Shown: positions 43,138 through 51,527 of the stretch, one piece after another
How positions within the stretch are numbered: the stretch's first letter is position 1
How the letters are laid out: the number at the start of each line of letters is the position of its first letter
Assembly: GCF_036961565.1 (NCBI RefSeq)
Contig: NZ_JBAMDD010000014.1
Span: forward strand, 1-64,000
Length of the DNA stretch: 64,000 nucleotides
From: Chitinimonas sp036961565
GTDB taxonomy: Bacteria > Pseudomonadota > Gammaproteobacteria > Burkholderiales > Chitinimonadaceae
Reading direction: 5' to 3'
Position numbers and translations under genes: made by a program
Notes under the pieces: generated by a model
What the model was told of the DNA's origin: nothing
What the model saw: only the letters and a program-made list of their open reading frames with translations
Databases searched by the model: none

Positions 43138-45371
43138 ACCTCGAAGCCGCCAAGCTGGTTTTCTACGAGGAATCCTATGAACTGCTGGCGGCCATGGAAG
43201 CCGCGCTGCTGGCGGTGGAGAATGCGGCCGGCCCGGAACGGGGCGAGCATCTCAATGCCATGTTCAGGGCTGCCCACACCATCAAGGGGTCCGCTGGGCT
43301 GTTTGGCCTGAACGACATCGTTGCCTTTACCCATCTGTGCGAGAGCGTGCTGGACAAGGCCAGGGAGGGTGAGCTGGCCATCACCACCCCGCTGATCGAG
43401 CTGCTGTTCGCCTGCCGCGACCATATTGGTGGGATGGTGGATGCCGTGCGCTGTGGTGTGGCAGCACCGGAATCCGCAGCCCTCGGGGCGCAACTCAAGT
43501 CTTACCTGGATGACACGGCGTCGGCGGCGCCTGCACCTGCGGCCGCTGCCATGGTGGTACAGCAGGAGCGCACGGGGCCGAGGGTGGAGGTCGAGAGCGG
43601 TGGCGACCATGTGGTGTCCAGCGACCACTGGCATATCTCGCTGCGCTTTGGCGTCGATGTGCTGCGCAATGGCATGGACCCGATTTCCTTTATCCGTTAC
43701 CTGGCATCGCTGGGGCGGATTGCCTATCTCACCACCTTGTATGACGGCTTGCCCAACCCTGAGGATATGGACCCGGAGAGCTGTTATCTGGGTTTTGAGA
43801 TCGAGTTCCAGGCAGCGCCCAATGTAGACAAGCTCACCATAGAGAATGTGTTCGAGTTCATCCGCGATGACAGCAAGGTGCGCATCTTGCCGCCGCATGC
43901 CCATATCGCGGAGTACATACGCCTGATCAAGGACATGCCTGAAGGCATGTCGCGCCTGGGCGAGATACTGGTGCGGGGTGGCGCGCTGACGCCGATGGAA
44001 CTGGACGAGGTACTGGGCATACAGCGTGAGAATGCCGGTGCCGGTGAACACCGGCCCCTGGGCACCCTGCTGGTGGAAGAACGCCTGGCACCACCGCAGG
44101 CGGTGGCCGCCGCGCTGGACAAACAGCGTGAGCATGCTGCCCAGAAAACCCGCGAACACCGGGTGGTCAGGGTGGATGCGACCCGGCTGGATGCCTTGAT
44201 AGACCTGGTAGGGGAACTGGTGATCTCGGGCGCGGCGGCACAACTGTCGGCCAGCCGCAGTGGCGATAGTGCCCTGATCGAGACCATTGCCTCGCTGGGC
44301 GAGCTGGTGGAGCGCATACGCGACGAAGCCCTGTCGCTGCGCATGGTGCCGGTGGGGGAGATATTCAGCCGCTTTCCCAGGGTGGTACGCGATGCATCGC
44401 GTGAACTGGGCAAGGATATCCAGCTGGAATTGGCGGGCGAGGAGACTGAACTCGACAAATCCATGGTGGACAAGCTGGCAGACCCGCTTGTGCACCTGGT
44501 GCGCAATGCCATAGACCACGGCATAGAGGGTTCCGATGCCCGCCGCATCCGTGGCAAGGCCGACTACGGCACGGTCTGGCTCAATGCCTACCATGAGTCC
44601 GGCAGCGTGGTGATCGAGGTTGGCGACGATGGCGGCGGCATGGACAGGCAGCGGATACGCAACCGTGCGGTGGAGCGAGGCTTGATACAGGCAGACGAAG
44701 TCTTGAATGACCAGCAGATATTGCAGCTGGTGTTCGAACCGGGCTTTTCCACGGCAGAGACGGTCACCAACCTGTCCGGCCGGGGTGTAGGCATGGATGT
44801 GGTGAAGCGCAATATCGAAGCACTCAAGGGCAATATCGAGATTGATTCGATAGCGGGAGAGGGGACCGTGGTCAGGCTGCGCGTACCGCTGACCCTGGCC
44901 ATCATCGATGGCTTCCGTGTGGGCGTGGGCCAGGTGAGTTTCGTGATTCCGCTGGATATGGTGCTGGAATGCCTGGACCTGCCTACCGATACGGGCAGCA
45001 GCCGGCAGCATTACCTCAATCTGCGCGGCGAGGTGTTGCCCTACCTGCCCTTGCGCGAGTTGTTCGAGGTGGATGCACCGGCTCCGACCCGGCAGTCGGT
45101 GGTGGTGGTGCAGTATGGCAGCCAGCGTGCCGGCCTGGTGGTGGACAATCTGGAAGGCGAGCTGCAGGCGGTGATCAAACCGCTGGGCCAGTTGTTCCGA
45201 GGGGTACGTGGTCTGGCGGGGTCCACCATACTGGGTAGCGGGGCGGTGGCCCTGATACTGGATGTGCCAGACCTGATCAACCGCGCGGCCAAGAATGAAC
45301 GGCGCAAGGTGGCGTTGATTGCCGCCCGCGAGGCCCGCCACCCAGCGTGGCGCGAGGAAGACCGACCATGA
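43134..45371 (+). CDS. cheA: Chemotaxis histidine kinase CheA with extra regulatory domains
   Basis: A 745-residue kinase. The Hpt domain (1-105) has phospho-accepting His48 in AAHTIKGSAGLF. Residues about 160-255 form a P2-like alpha/beta domain (DHWHISLRFGVDVLRNGMDP...). Residues about 273-335 (LGEILVRGGALTPMELDEVL, then GTLLVEERLAPPQAVAAALDKQ) look like a GspE/MshE N-terminal domain, a fold that can bind c-di-GMP. The dimerisation, ATPase (N box LVRNAIDHGIE, GDDGGGMD, GRGVGMDVVKRNIEALKG) and CheW domains follow. It overlaps the STAS and receptor genes. Confidence 0.9.
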   Translation: MNLEAAKLVFYEESYELLAAMEAALLAVENAAGPERGEHLNAMFRAAHTIKGSAGLFGLNDIVAFTHLCESVLDKAREGELAITTPLIELLFACRDHIGGMVDAVRCGVAAPESAALGAQLKSYLDDTASAAPAPAAAAMVVQQERTGPRVEVESGGDHVVSSDHWHISLRFGVDVLRNGMDPISFIRYLASLGRIAYLTTLYDGLPNPEDMDPESCYLGFEIEFQAAPNVDKLTIENVFEFIRDDSKVRILPPHAHIAEYIRLIKDMPEGMSRLGEILVRGGALTPMELDEVLGIQRENAGAGEHRPLGTLLVEERLAPPQAVAAALDKQREHAAQKTREHRVVRVDATRLDALIDLVGELVISGAAAQLSASRSGDSALIETIASLGELVERIRDEALSLRMVPVGEIFSRFPRVVRDASRELGKDIQLELAGEETELDKSMVDKLADPLVHLVRNAIDHGIEGSDARRIRGKADYGTVWLNAYHESGSVVIEVGDDGGGMDRQRIRNRAVERGLIQADEVLNDQQILQLVFEPGFSTAETVTNLSGRGVGMDVVKRNIEALKGNIEIDSIAGEGTVVRLRVPLTLAIIDGFRVGVGQVSFVIPLDMVLECLDLPTDTGSSRQHYLNLRGEVLPYLPLRELFEVDAPAPTRQSVVVVQYGSQRAGLVVDNLEGELQAVIKPLGQLFRGVRGLAGSTILGSGAVALILDVPDLINRAAKNERRKVALIAAREARHPAWREEDRP

Positions 45372-47083
45372 GCTGGCTGGGCCGCCTATCGATGTTCAAG
45401 AAGCTGCTGCTGGCCTTTGGGCTGATGGCTGTCTTGCTATCCGTGGTCGGGGCGGTGGCAGTTCAGGCCTTGAAGCAGGGCCAGCAAAGGCTGGAAGGTC
45501 TGCACCGGGTGCATGCCGAAGCCGCCCATACCCTCGAGCGTGCACATGTGCGACTGCTGCAGCATCGCCGTACGCTGGCCGAGATCATCTATGCCGAACC
45601 CGGCCAACGCGGGGCTTTGCTGGCAAGCCTGAAGGAAAAGCAGCACGATCTGGATGCCGCGCTGGGGGGCTTCCTGCAGGAGGCCGATAGTGGCATGGAG
45701 GCCGGCTTGCGCCAGCGTATCGCCGAGCATTACCCGCGATACCTGCAGCGTATTCCCGGTTTGCTGCAGCTGGCACAGGCCGAGCAGCAGGCGGAGGCGA
45801 ATGCCGTTCTGCTGCAACAGATTGCGCTGGATTTCGGCCCATTGGAGACCGCACTGGAGCAGGCCGCCAATGGCCAAACAGCGCTGCTGGACAAAAGCAT
45901 GGCGGATGAAGCCAAGACCCTGGCCAGCTGGAGCGTGGCCGTGCTGTGCCTCAGTGTGGTCGGCCTGCTGTTGGCGGGTGCCCTGGGCTATGGCGTTGCC
46001 CGCTATTTCACCCATCTGCTGGGTGGGGAGCCTGAGCAGGCTACCCGGCTGGCGCGCCGGGTGGCGGCTGGCGATTTCAGCCTGGCCATCGTACTGAGGC
46101 CGGGCGACGAACGTAGCCTGATGGCCGCCTTGGCTGCCATGCACCAGCGTCTGCACGAGATGATTCAGGAGCTATGCGACGCGGCGCAGTCGAATCTGCG
46201 TATCGCCTCGCAGATAGAGGCATCGTCCAGCGCCTTGTCGCAGACTGCCAGCGAGCAGGCCAGTGCCATCGAGCACACCAGTGTGGCCGTGGAGCATATC
46301 AACCTAGCGGTCAGCCAGAGCACCCGCCATGCGGCGGAGACCGATCAACTGGCGGGCCGTGCAGCGGGTGTGGCCAGCGAAGGGGGGCAGGCGGTGGCGG
46401 CGTCGGTCGAAGCCATGCGGCAGATCGCCAGCAAGATAGGCGTGGTGGACGATATCGCCTACCAGACCAATTTGCTGGCCCTGAACGCAGCCATCGAGGC
46501 GGCACGCGCCGGCCAGCACGGCAAAGGCTTTGCCGTGGTAGCGCAGGAAGTACGCAAGCTGGCCGAGCGTAGCCAGACGGCGGCCAGAGAGATAGGGACG
46601 CTGGCCGGCGAATCAGATCAGCTGGCGGCACGCGCGGGTAGCCTGCTCAACGGGGTGTTGCCTGAAATACGGCGTACGGCTGAACTGGTCGGCGAGATAC
46701 ATGCCTCGGGCCGCGAGCAGACCGACAGCATCCGCCAGGTCAACCAGACCGTGGTGCAACTGGGCCTCAGTACCCAGACTAATGCGGCAGCGGCCGAGGA
46801 GCTTTCGGCATCGGCCGAGGAGCTGCATGCCCATGCGCGGCGACTGACGGATCTGCTGGAGCGTTTCTGCCAGGCTGGCGAGCGCCAGCTGGCGGCAGCC
46901 GAGCCGCCCAGGATGGCGCCTGCAAAGGCGCCCATGAAGCTGCCTGCCAGTGCGAAGCCGGTGCAGCTACAAGCCCCCACTGCGCCAGACCCGGCCAAGC
47001 CAGTGTCGCCGCGGGCACCGCTGCCAGCCAGTCTGACGCATCCTTCTCAACCGGTGGACGAAACGCAGTTCGTCCGCTTCTGA
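45368..47083 (+). CDS. Methyl-accepting chemotaxis protein with CheR-tethering C-terminus
   Basis: A 571-residue receptor. TM1 (about 12-33), a helical periplasmic domain like a four-helix-bundle sensor (34-187), TM2 (188-210), a HAMP-like segment, and a signalling domain whose hairpin tip holds DIAYQTNLLALNAAIEAARA and EVRKLAERSQTAAREI. After the signalling domain comes a Pro/Ala-rich linker of about 60 residues ending in QFVRF, which fits the pentapeptide that tethers CheR. Ligand unknown. ATGA overlap with cheA. Confidence 0.9.
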   Translation: MSWLGRLSMFKKLLLAFGLMAVLLSVVGAVAVQALKQGQQRLEGLHRVHAEAAHTLERAHVRLLQHRRTLAEIIYAEPGQRGALLASLKEKQHDLDAALGGFLQEADSGMEAGLRQRIAEHYPRYLQRIPGLLQLAQAEQQAEANAVLLQQIALDFGPLETALEQAANGQTALLDKSMADEAKTLASWSVAVLCLSVVGLLLAGALGYGVARYFTHLLGGEPEQATRLARRVAAGDFSLAIVLRPGDERSLMAALAAMHQRLHEMIQELCDAAQSNLRIASQIEASSSALSQTASEQASAIEHTSVAVEHINLAVSQSTRHAAETDQLAGRAAGVASEGGQAVAASVEAMRQIASKIGVVDDIAYQTNLLALNAAIEAARAGQHGKGFAVVAQEVRKLAERSQTAAREIGTLAGESDQLAARAGSLLNGVLPEIRRTAELVGEIHASGREQTDSIRQVNQTVVQLGLSTQTNAAAAEELSASAEELHAHARRLTDLLERFCQAGERQLAAAEPPRMAPAKAPMKLPASAKPVQLQAPTAPDPAKPVSPRAPLPASLTHPSQPVDETQFVRF

Positions 47084-47099
47084 CCCCGGTGGTGACACT

Positions 47100-47639
47100 A
47101 TGAGCCAGGCCCTTACTCCTCACCGACGCGCCAGCGTACCCATGGTCGAGCCGGTGGAGCAGCCGCAGTACCTGACCTTCAGGCTGGGAACCGAGACCTA
47201 TGCGCTGGAGATACTGCATATCAAGGAGATCATTGAGTATGGTGGCCTGACGGAAGTGCCGCTGATGCCGCGCTTTCTGCGTGGCGTGATCAACCTGCGC
47301 GGTGCGGTGGTGCCGGTCATCGACCTGGCAGTGCGGTTTGGCAGGCCCGCCACCACCATAGGCAAGCGCAGCTGCATCGTGATTGTGGAAGTGCAGTACG
47401 GTGACGACTGGCACGACCTGGGCGTGATAGTGGATGCCGTGGACGAAGTGCTGGACCTGCCGCCCGAAGCCATAGAGCCGGCGCCGGCCTTTGGTGCCCA
47501 GCTAAGGGCTGAGTTTATCCGTGGCATGGGCAAGATCAGCGGCCGATTCGTCATCGTGCTGTCGCTCGAGCATGTGTTGTCCATCGACGAGATGGCCGAG
47601 CTGGCCGGTACCAGTGAAAGTCTGCATCCTGAAAGCTGA
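47100..47639 (+). CDS. cheW: Chemotaxis coupling protein CheW
   Basis: A 179-residue adaptor that links receptor and CheA. The CheW fold is evident from YLTFRLGTETYALEILHIKEII, the LRGVINLRGAVVPVIDLAVRFG block and GVIVDAVDEVLDLPPEAIEPAP. A 23-residue N-terminal extension precedes the fold. It starts 16 bases after the receptor gene. Confidence 0.92.
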   Translation: MSQALTPHRRASVPMVEPVEQPQYLTFRLGTETYALEILHIKEIIEYGGLTEVPLMPRFLRGVINLRGAVVPVIDLAVRFGRPATTIGKRSCIVIVEVQYGDDWHDLGVIVDAVDEVLDLPPEAIEPAPAFGAQLRAEFIRGMGKISGRFVIVLSLEHVLSIDEMAELAGTSESLHPES

Positions 47640-47643
47640 GCAT

Positions 47644-48492
47644 GTGAGCCCCGCACCGGTGGAGGCACTTTCCCCGCAAGATTTCGGCCTGGTGCAGATG
47701 GCGGATGCCGAATTTCTGCTTTACCAGGTGCTGGTGGAGCGCCTGACCGGCATACACCTCGCTCCCATCAAGAAAGCCATGCTGTCCGGCCGCCTGGCCA
47801 AGCGGCTGCGCGATCGCAGCATTGCCAACTACGGTGAATACTTCCGCCTGATAGGCGACGGTGGCGATGCAGAGGAGCGCCAGCTTGCCATCGACCTGAT
47901 TACTACCAACGAAACCTATTTTTTTCGCGAGCCCAAGCATTTTGATGCCTTGCGTGATGTCCTGCTGCCGCAACTGGGACGGCAGCCGGTGCGCATCTGG
48001 AGTGCCGCCTGTGCCAGCGGGGAGGAGAGCTACAGCCTTGCCATGGTGCTGGCAGACCGATTGGAGCAGAGGGTGGCATGGGAGGTCATCGGTTCCGATA
48101 TCTCCAGCAGGGTGCTGTCGATGGCGCGGCGTGGGCTCTACCCGATGGAGCGGGCACATCATATTCCGACTGAATACCTCAAGCGTTTCTGCCTGCGGGG
48201 TACTGGCGACTATATGGGTAGCCTGCTGATAGACAAGGGGCTGCGGCAGAAGGTGCGTTTCATGCCGGTCAACCTGATTGCACCCTTGCCGGAAATGGGC
48301 CGTTACGACGCGGTCTTTCTGCGTAATGTCATTATTTATTTTGACGCCGAAACCAAGCGGCGGGTGGTGAATGCCGTTGCTGCCACCCTCAAGCCCGGTG
48401 GCTGGCTGGTGGTCGGCCACTCCGAATCGTTGATAGGCATACCCAGCGATCTTGAGCCGATACTCCCTACGATCTATCGGAAGCGTGTATGA
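47644..48492 (+). CDS. cheR: Chemoreceptor methyltransferase CheR
   Basis: A 282-residue SAM-dependent methyltransferase. The helical N-terminal domain (LVERLTGIHLAPIKKAMLSGRLAKRL) precedes the catalytic domain with NETYFFREPKHF, the SAM motif IWSAACASGEESYSLAM and RNVIIYFDAETKRRVV. It methylates glutamates of the receptor; the receptor pentapeptide should dock to it. The GTG at 47644, five bases after cheW, is the likely start, though an ATG is not available in frame nearby. Confidence 0.9.
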   Translation: MSPAPVEALSPQDFGLVQMADAEFLLYQVLVERLTGIHLAPIKKAMLSGRLAKRLRDRSIANYGEYFRLIGDGGDAEERQLAIDLITTNETYFFREPKHFDALRDVLLPQLGRQPVRIWSAACASGEESYSLAMVLADRLEQRVAWEVIGSDISSRVLSMARRGLYPMERAHHIPTEYLKRFCLRGTGDYMGSLLIDKGLRQKVRFMPVNLIAPLPEMGRYDAVFLRNVIIYFDAETKRRVVNAVAATLKPGGWLVVGHSESLIGIPSDLEPILPTIYRKRV

Positions 48493-48995
48493 GCTTTCAG
48501 ATTGATATCTTTCTGCAGCCAGGCGAGGTGTATTTCGGCGACCGCGATACCCGCATACGCACGTTGCTGGGCTCCTGCATTGCCATCACCTGGTGGCATC
48601 CAGGCCGGCAAGTGGGGGGCATGTGCCACTACCTCTTGCCGCAGCGTCCGCAGGGGCACCCGCGTGGCGATGGCCCGCTGGATGGACGCTATGCCGAGGA
48701 GGCTTTCCAACTGGCCATGCGCTATATTCATTCGGCAGGGACCTTGCCGGCTGACTATGTGGTGAAGATGTTTGGTGGTGGTCAGATGCTGATTACCGAT
48801 ACCGGCCGCATGCCGGCTGTGGGCGAGCGCAATATTGAATTTGGCAAGCAGTGGCTGGCAGGCAATGGCTTCCGCTTGAGCCGGGAACACCTGGCAGGCA
48901 ATGGTCATAGGCACATCGTGTTCGATGTTGCTACTGGCGATGTGTGGTTGCGCTACCGGCCGCAGGATGAACCCGCCGGCAAAACGAAACCATAG
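48489..48995 (+). CDS. cheD: Chemoreceptor glutamine deamidase CheD
   Basis: A 168-residue deamidase that converts receptor Gln to Glu. The catalytic Cys is in LLGSCIAITWWHP and the His in GGMCHYLLP, with VKMFGGGQM following, all CheD signatures. It overlaps the cheR stop by four bases. Confidence 0.93.
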   Translation: MSFQIDIFLQPGEVYFGDRDTRIRTLLGSCIAITWWHPGRQVGGMCHYLLPQRPQGHPRGDGPLDGRYAEEAFQLAMRYIHSAGTLPADYVVKMFGGGQMLITDTGRMPAVGERNIEFGKQWLAGNGFRLSREHLAGNGHRHIVFDVATGDVWLRYRPQDEPAGKTKP

Positions 48996-49041
48996 CGTAC
49001 CCCGGCAGGCAAGGGGGCTTGGGGACAGACAGGGGGAAGCG

Positions 49042-50184
49042 ATGCCCATCAACGTGCTGATCGTCGATGACTCGGCCGTGGTGCGCCAGGTGGTGAGCGA
49101 GGAGCTGGGCCGCGAGACCGATATCAAGGTCATAGGCGCGGCGGCTGACCCTATCTTTGCCCAGGAACGCATGAAGCTGCAGTGGCCCGATGTCATCGTG
49201 CTGGATATCGAGATGCCCCGTATGGACGGCATCACCTTCCTGAAGAAACTGATGGCGGAGCGGCCTACGCCGGTCGTCATTTGTTCCAGCCTGACTGAAA
49301 AAGGCGCGGCCATTACGCTGGAAGCCTTGTCCAGCGGGGCGTTGGGCATCATTACCAAACCTTCCATCGGGGTGCGGGACTTTCTGCAGGACAGTTCGTC
49401 TGACCTGATTTCGGCCATACGGGCGGCCTATGCCGCCACTGGCCGCCTGAAGCTGCTGCGCAGTATGTCCGCCACGCCACCCCTGGCACCGCCTGCCAAA
49501 CCTGCGGCCCCCATGTCTTTCGTGACGGAGAAGATACAGTCTCCCAAGCTGACAGCCGATGCGATATTGGACGCACCCAATGGCGTGCCCGTGGTGGGGC
49601 AGACCGAACGCATTGTGGCGGTGGGCATATCGACCGGCGGGGTGCAGGCGTTGGAGCAGATACTGCCCCTGTTGAGCGCAGATTGCCCGGCCCTGGCCAT
49701 CGTGCAGCACATGCCCGAGAAATTCACGGCGACCTTTGCGGCGCGGCTCAATACCCTGTGCCGTATCGAGGTCAAGGAGGCGCAGAACAATGACAAGCTC
49801 TTGCGCGGCCGGGCCTTGATCGCGCCGGGAGGCAAGCACCTGCTGGTGAAGCGGGCGGCGGGCCACTATTACGTTGAGGTGATAGATGGCCCGTTGGTGA
49901 GCCGGCACCGGCCCTCGGTGGATGTCTTGTTCCGCTCGGTGGCCAAGTGCGCTGGCCGCAACGCGCTGGGCGTGATCATGACGGGCATGGGTGACGATGG
50001 CGCCAAGGGACTGAAGGAAATGCGCGACAGCGGTGCCGCCACAGTGGCCCAGGATGAAGCAAGCTGTATCGTGTTTGGCATGCCCAAGGAGGCCATACGC
50101 CTGGGTGCTGCCGACAATGTGGCCAGCCTGGGGGATATTCCCGGCTTGATTGAGCGGGGGGCGCAGCGGCAGCTTTCCCGATAG
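49042..50184 (+). CDS. cheB: Chemotaxis methylesterase response regulator CheB
   Basis: A 380-residue enzyme. The receiver domain (1-125) carries phospho-Asp55 in VIVLDIEMPRMDG. A Pro-rich linker leads to the methylesterase domain, with the nucleophile in GISTGGVQALEQIL, the His in VQHMPEKFTATFAARL and the Asp in TGMGDDGAKGLKEMR. It removes methyl groups from receptors. AGGGGGAAG precedes the ATG at 49042. Last of the standard che genes. Confidence 0.93.
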   Translation: MPINVLIVDDSAVVRQVVSEELGRETDIKVIGAAADPIFAQERMKLQWPDVIVLDIEMPRMDGITFLKKLMAERPTPVVICSSLTEKGAAITLEALSSGALGIITKPSIGVRDFLQDSSSDLISAIRAAYAATGRLKLLRSMSATPPLAPPAKPAAPMSFVTEKIQSPKLTADAILDAPNGVPVVGQTERIVAVGISTGGVQALEQILPLLSADCPALAIVQHMPEKFTATFAARLNTLCRIEVKEAQNNDKLLRGRALIAPGGKHLLVKRAAGHYYVEVIDGPLVSRHRPSVDVLFRSVAKCAGRNALGVIMTGMGDDGAKGLKEMRDSGAATVAQDEASCIVFGMPKEAIRLGAADNVASLGDIPGLIERGAQRQLSR

Positions 50185-50202
50185 CTTGGGCTAGTATTCT
50201 GT

Positions 50203-50231
50203 TAGACGGTGCGATCAAGTCGCCCTATATT
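50203..50231 (+). promoter_or_regulatory. Putative promoter of the REC-EAL gene
   Basis: TAGACG and TATATT separated by 17 bases in the 90-base gap after cheB. The AT-rich island is striking in this GC-rich operon and suggests an internal promoter. Confidence 0.5.
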
Positions 50232-50238
50232 ACAGCTT

Positions 50239-50250
50239 GTTAATATTAAC
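50239..50250. promoter_or_regulatory. Palindromic operator candidate at the REC-EAL promoter
   Basis: GTTAATATTAAC is a perfect 12-bp palindrome at about +1 of the predicted start site, 24 bases before the REC-EAL start codon. A repressor bound here would block transcription. Confidence 0.5.
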
Positions 50251-50274
50251 TGGCGGGACTCAAGGGCAAAGCCG

Positions 50275-51495
50275 ATGTCAGTCAACGCAGAACTCAGCGT
50301 CATGGTGGTGGAAGACAGCGCGGTGCAGCGCCTGCACGCGCTCGACCTGTTGGACAATCTGGGGATCAAGAACAGGCTGGAGGCGGAGAACGGACGGCAT
50401 GCACTGGAGGTGCTGGCGGTGAACGCCAAGCCCGACATCATGATTACCGACCTGGAAATGCCGGACATGGATGGCGTGGAGCTGATACGCCATATTGCCG
50501 AGCAGCATCTGGTCAATGCCTTGATCGTGGTGTCCAGCCGCGAGACCACCATCTTGTCCACGGTGGAAACCATGGCGCAGGAGCATGGCCTGATCGTGCT
50601 GGGTATTGCGCAAAAGCCACTGTCCTATGATGGGCTGGCCAATCTGATTTCCAGATTCCGCCCCGGCGAGGTGTCGGACAAGCAGCGCGAGGCCCAATAC
50701 AGCTTTACCCCCAACGATATTCGGCGGGCCATTATCAATCGCGAGCTGGTGCTGCACCACCAGCCCAAGGTGACGACACATTCGGGTGTGATGCGGGGGG
50801 TGGAGGCGCTGGTGCGCTGGCAGCATCCCGAGCTGGGACTGGTGCCACCGGCCAATTTCATTCCCATGGCCGAGGAAGCCGGCATCATTGATGAATTGAC
50901 CGATTGGGTGCTGGAGACGGCGCTCAAGCAATTGCGCGACTGGCACGCCAGGGGGTTGACCATCAGCGTGGCGGTCAATCTGTCGGCCAAGTCGCTTTCC
51001 ACGCCAGACCTGGCTGATCGTATTGCGGCCGTGACCAGCCGCATCGGTATAGAGCCCAAATACCTGCTGCTGGAGATTACCGAAACCGCCGTGATGTCGG
51101 ATCTGGCATTGTCCTTGGGCACGCTTGCACGCTTGCGGCTCAAGGGTTTTGGCTTGGGCATAGATGACTTCGGCACGGGTTTCTCATCCATGCAGCAGCT
51201 CTCGCGTATTCCCTTTACCGAGCTGAAGATAGATCGTTCCCTGGTGCATGGCGCCTCCGAAAAACCCCATCTGCATGTCATGCTGCAAAGCACGATAGAA
51301 ATGGGTAAGAAGCTGCACCTGACTACCGTGGCGGAAGGCGTGGAAAACCCCTCCGACTGGCAGTTGATCAGGCTGTTGGGCTGCGACGTGGCACAGGGTT
51401 TTTATGTCTCCAAGCCGGTGCCTGGCGATGCCCTGGCGGGCTGGCTCAAGCAGGGCACCCAGCACCTACGGCCGCAACGGCCTAGCATGGGTTGA
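50275..51495 (+). CDS. REC-EAL response regulator, c-di-GMP phosphodiesterase (RocR-like)
   Basis: A 406-residue protein. The receiver domain (about 5-125) has the phospho-Asp (Asp59) in PDIMITDLEMPDMDG. The EAL domain (about 150-400) keeps the catalytic set: EALVRW near 180, NLSAKSL, EITETAV, DDFGTGFSS, ELKIDRS, AEGVEN and AQGF. It should degrade c-di-GMP to pGpG when phosphorylated, like RocR and VieA. It follows cheB and may be phosphorylated by CheA, linking chemosensing to c-di-GMP. Its own promoter and palindrome suggest separate control. Confidence 0.88.
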   Translation: MSVNAELSVMVVEDSAVQRLHALDLLDNLGIKNRLEAENGRHALEVLAVNAKPDIMITDLEMPDMDGVELIRHIAEQHLVNALIVVSSRETTILSTVETMAQEHGLIVLGIAQKPLSYDGLANLISRFRPGEVSDKQREAQYSFTPNDIRRAIINRELVLHHQPKVTTHSGVMRGVEALVRWQHPELGLVPPANFIPMAEEAGIIDELTDWVLETALKQLRDWHARGLTISVAVNLSAKSLSTPDLADRIAAVTSRIGIEPKYLLLEITETAVMSDLALSLGTLARLRLKGFGLGIDDFGTGFSSMQQLSRIPFTELKIDRSLVHGASEKPHLHVMLQSTIEMGKKLHLTTVAEGVENPSDWQLIRLLGCDVAQGFYVSKPVPGDALAGWLKQGTQHLRPQRPSMG

Positions 51496-51527
51496 ACCAG
51501 TCGGGCACTGAACTGGCCGTGCCGGGC

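Noticed and set aside
43077..45341. Long open frame antisense to cheA (754 codons)
   Set aside because: It is a shadow of the GC-rich cheA gene. The product is rich in His and Gln without any domain, while cheA has complete motifs.
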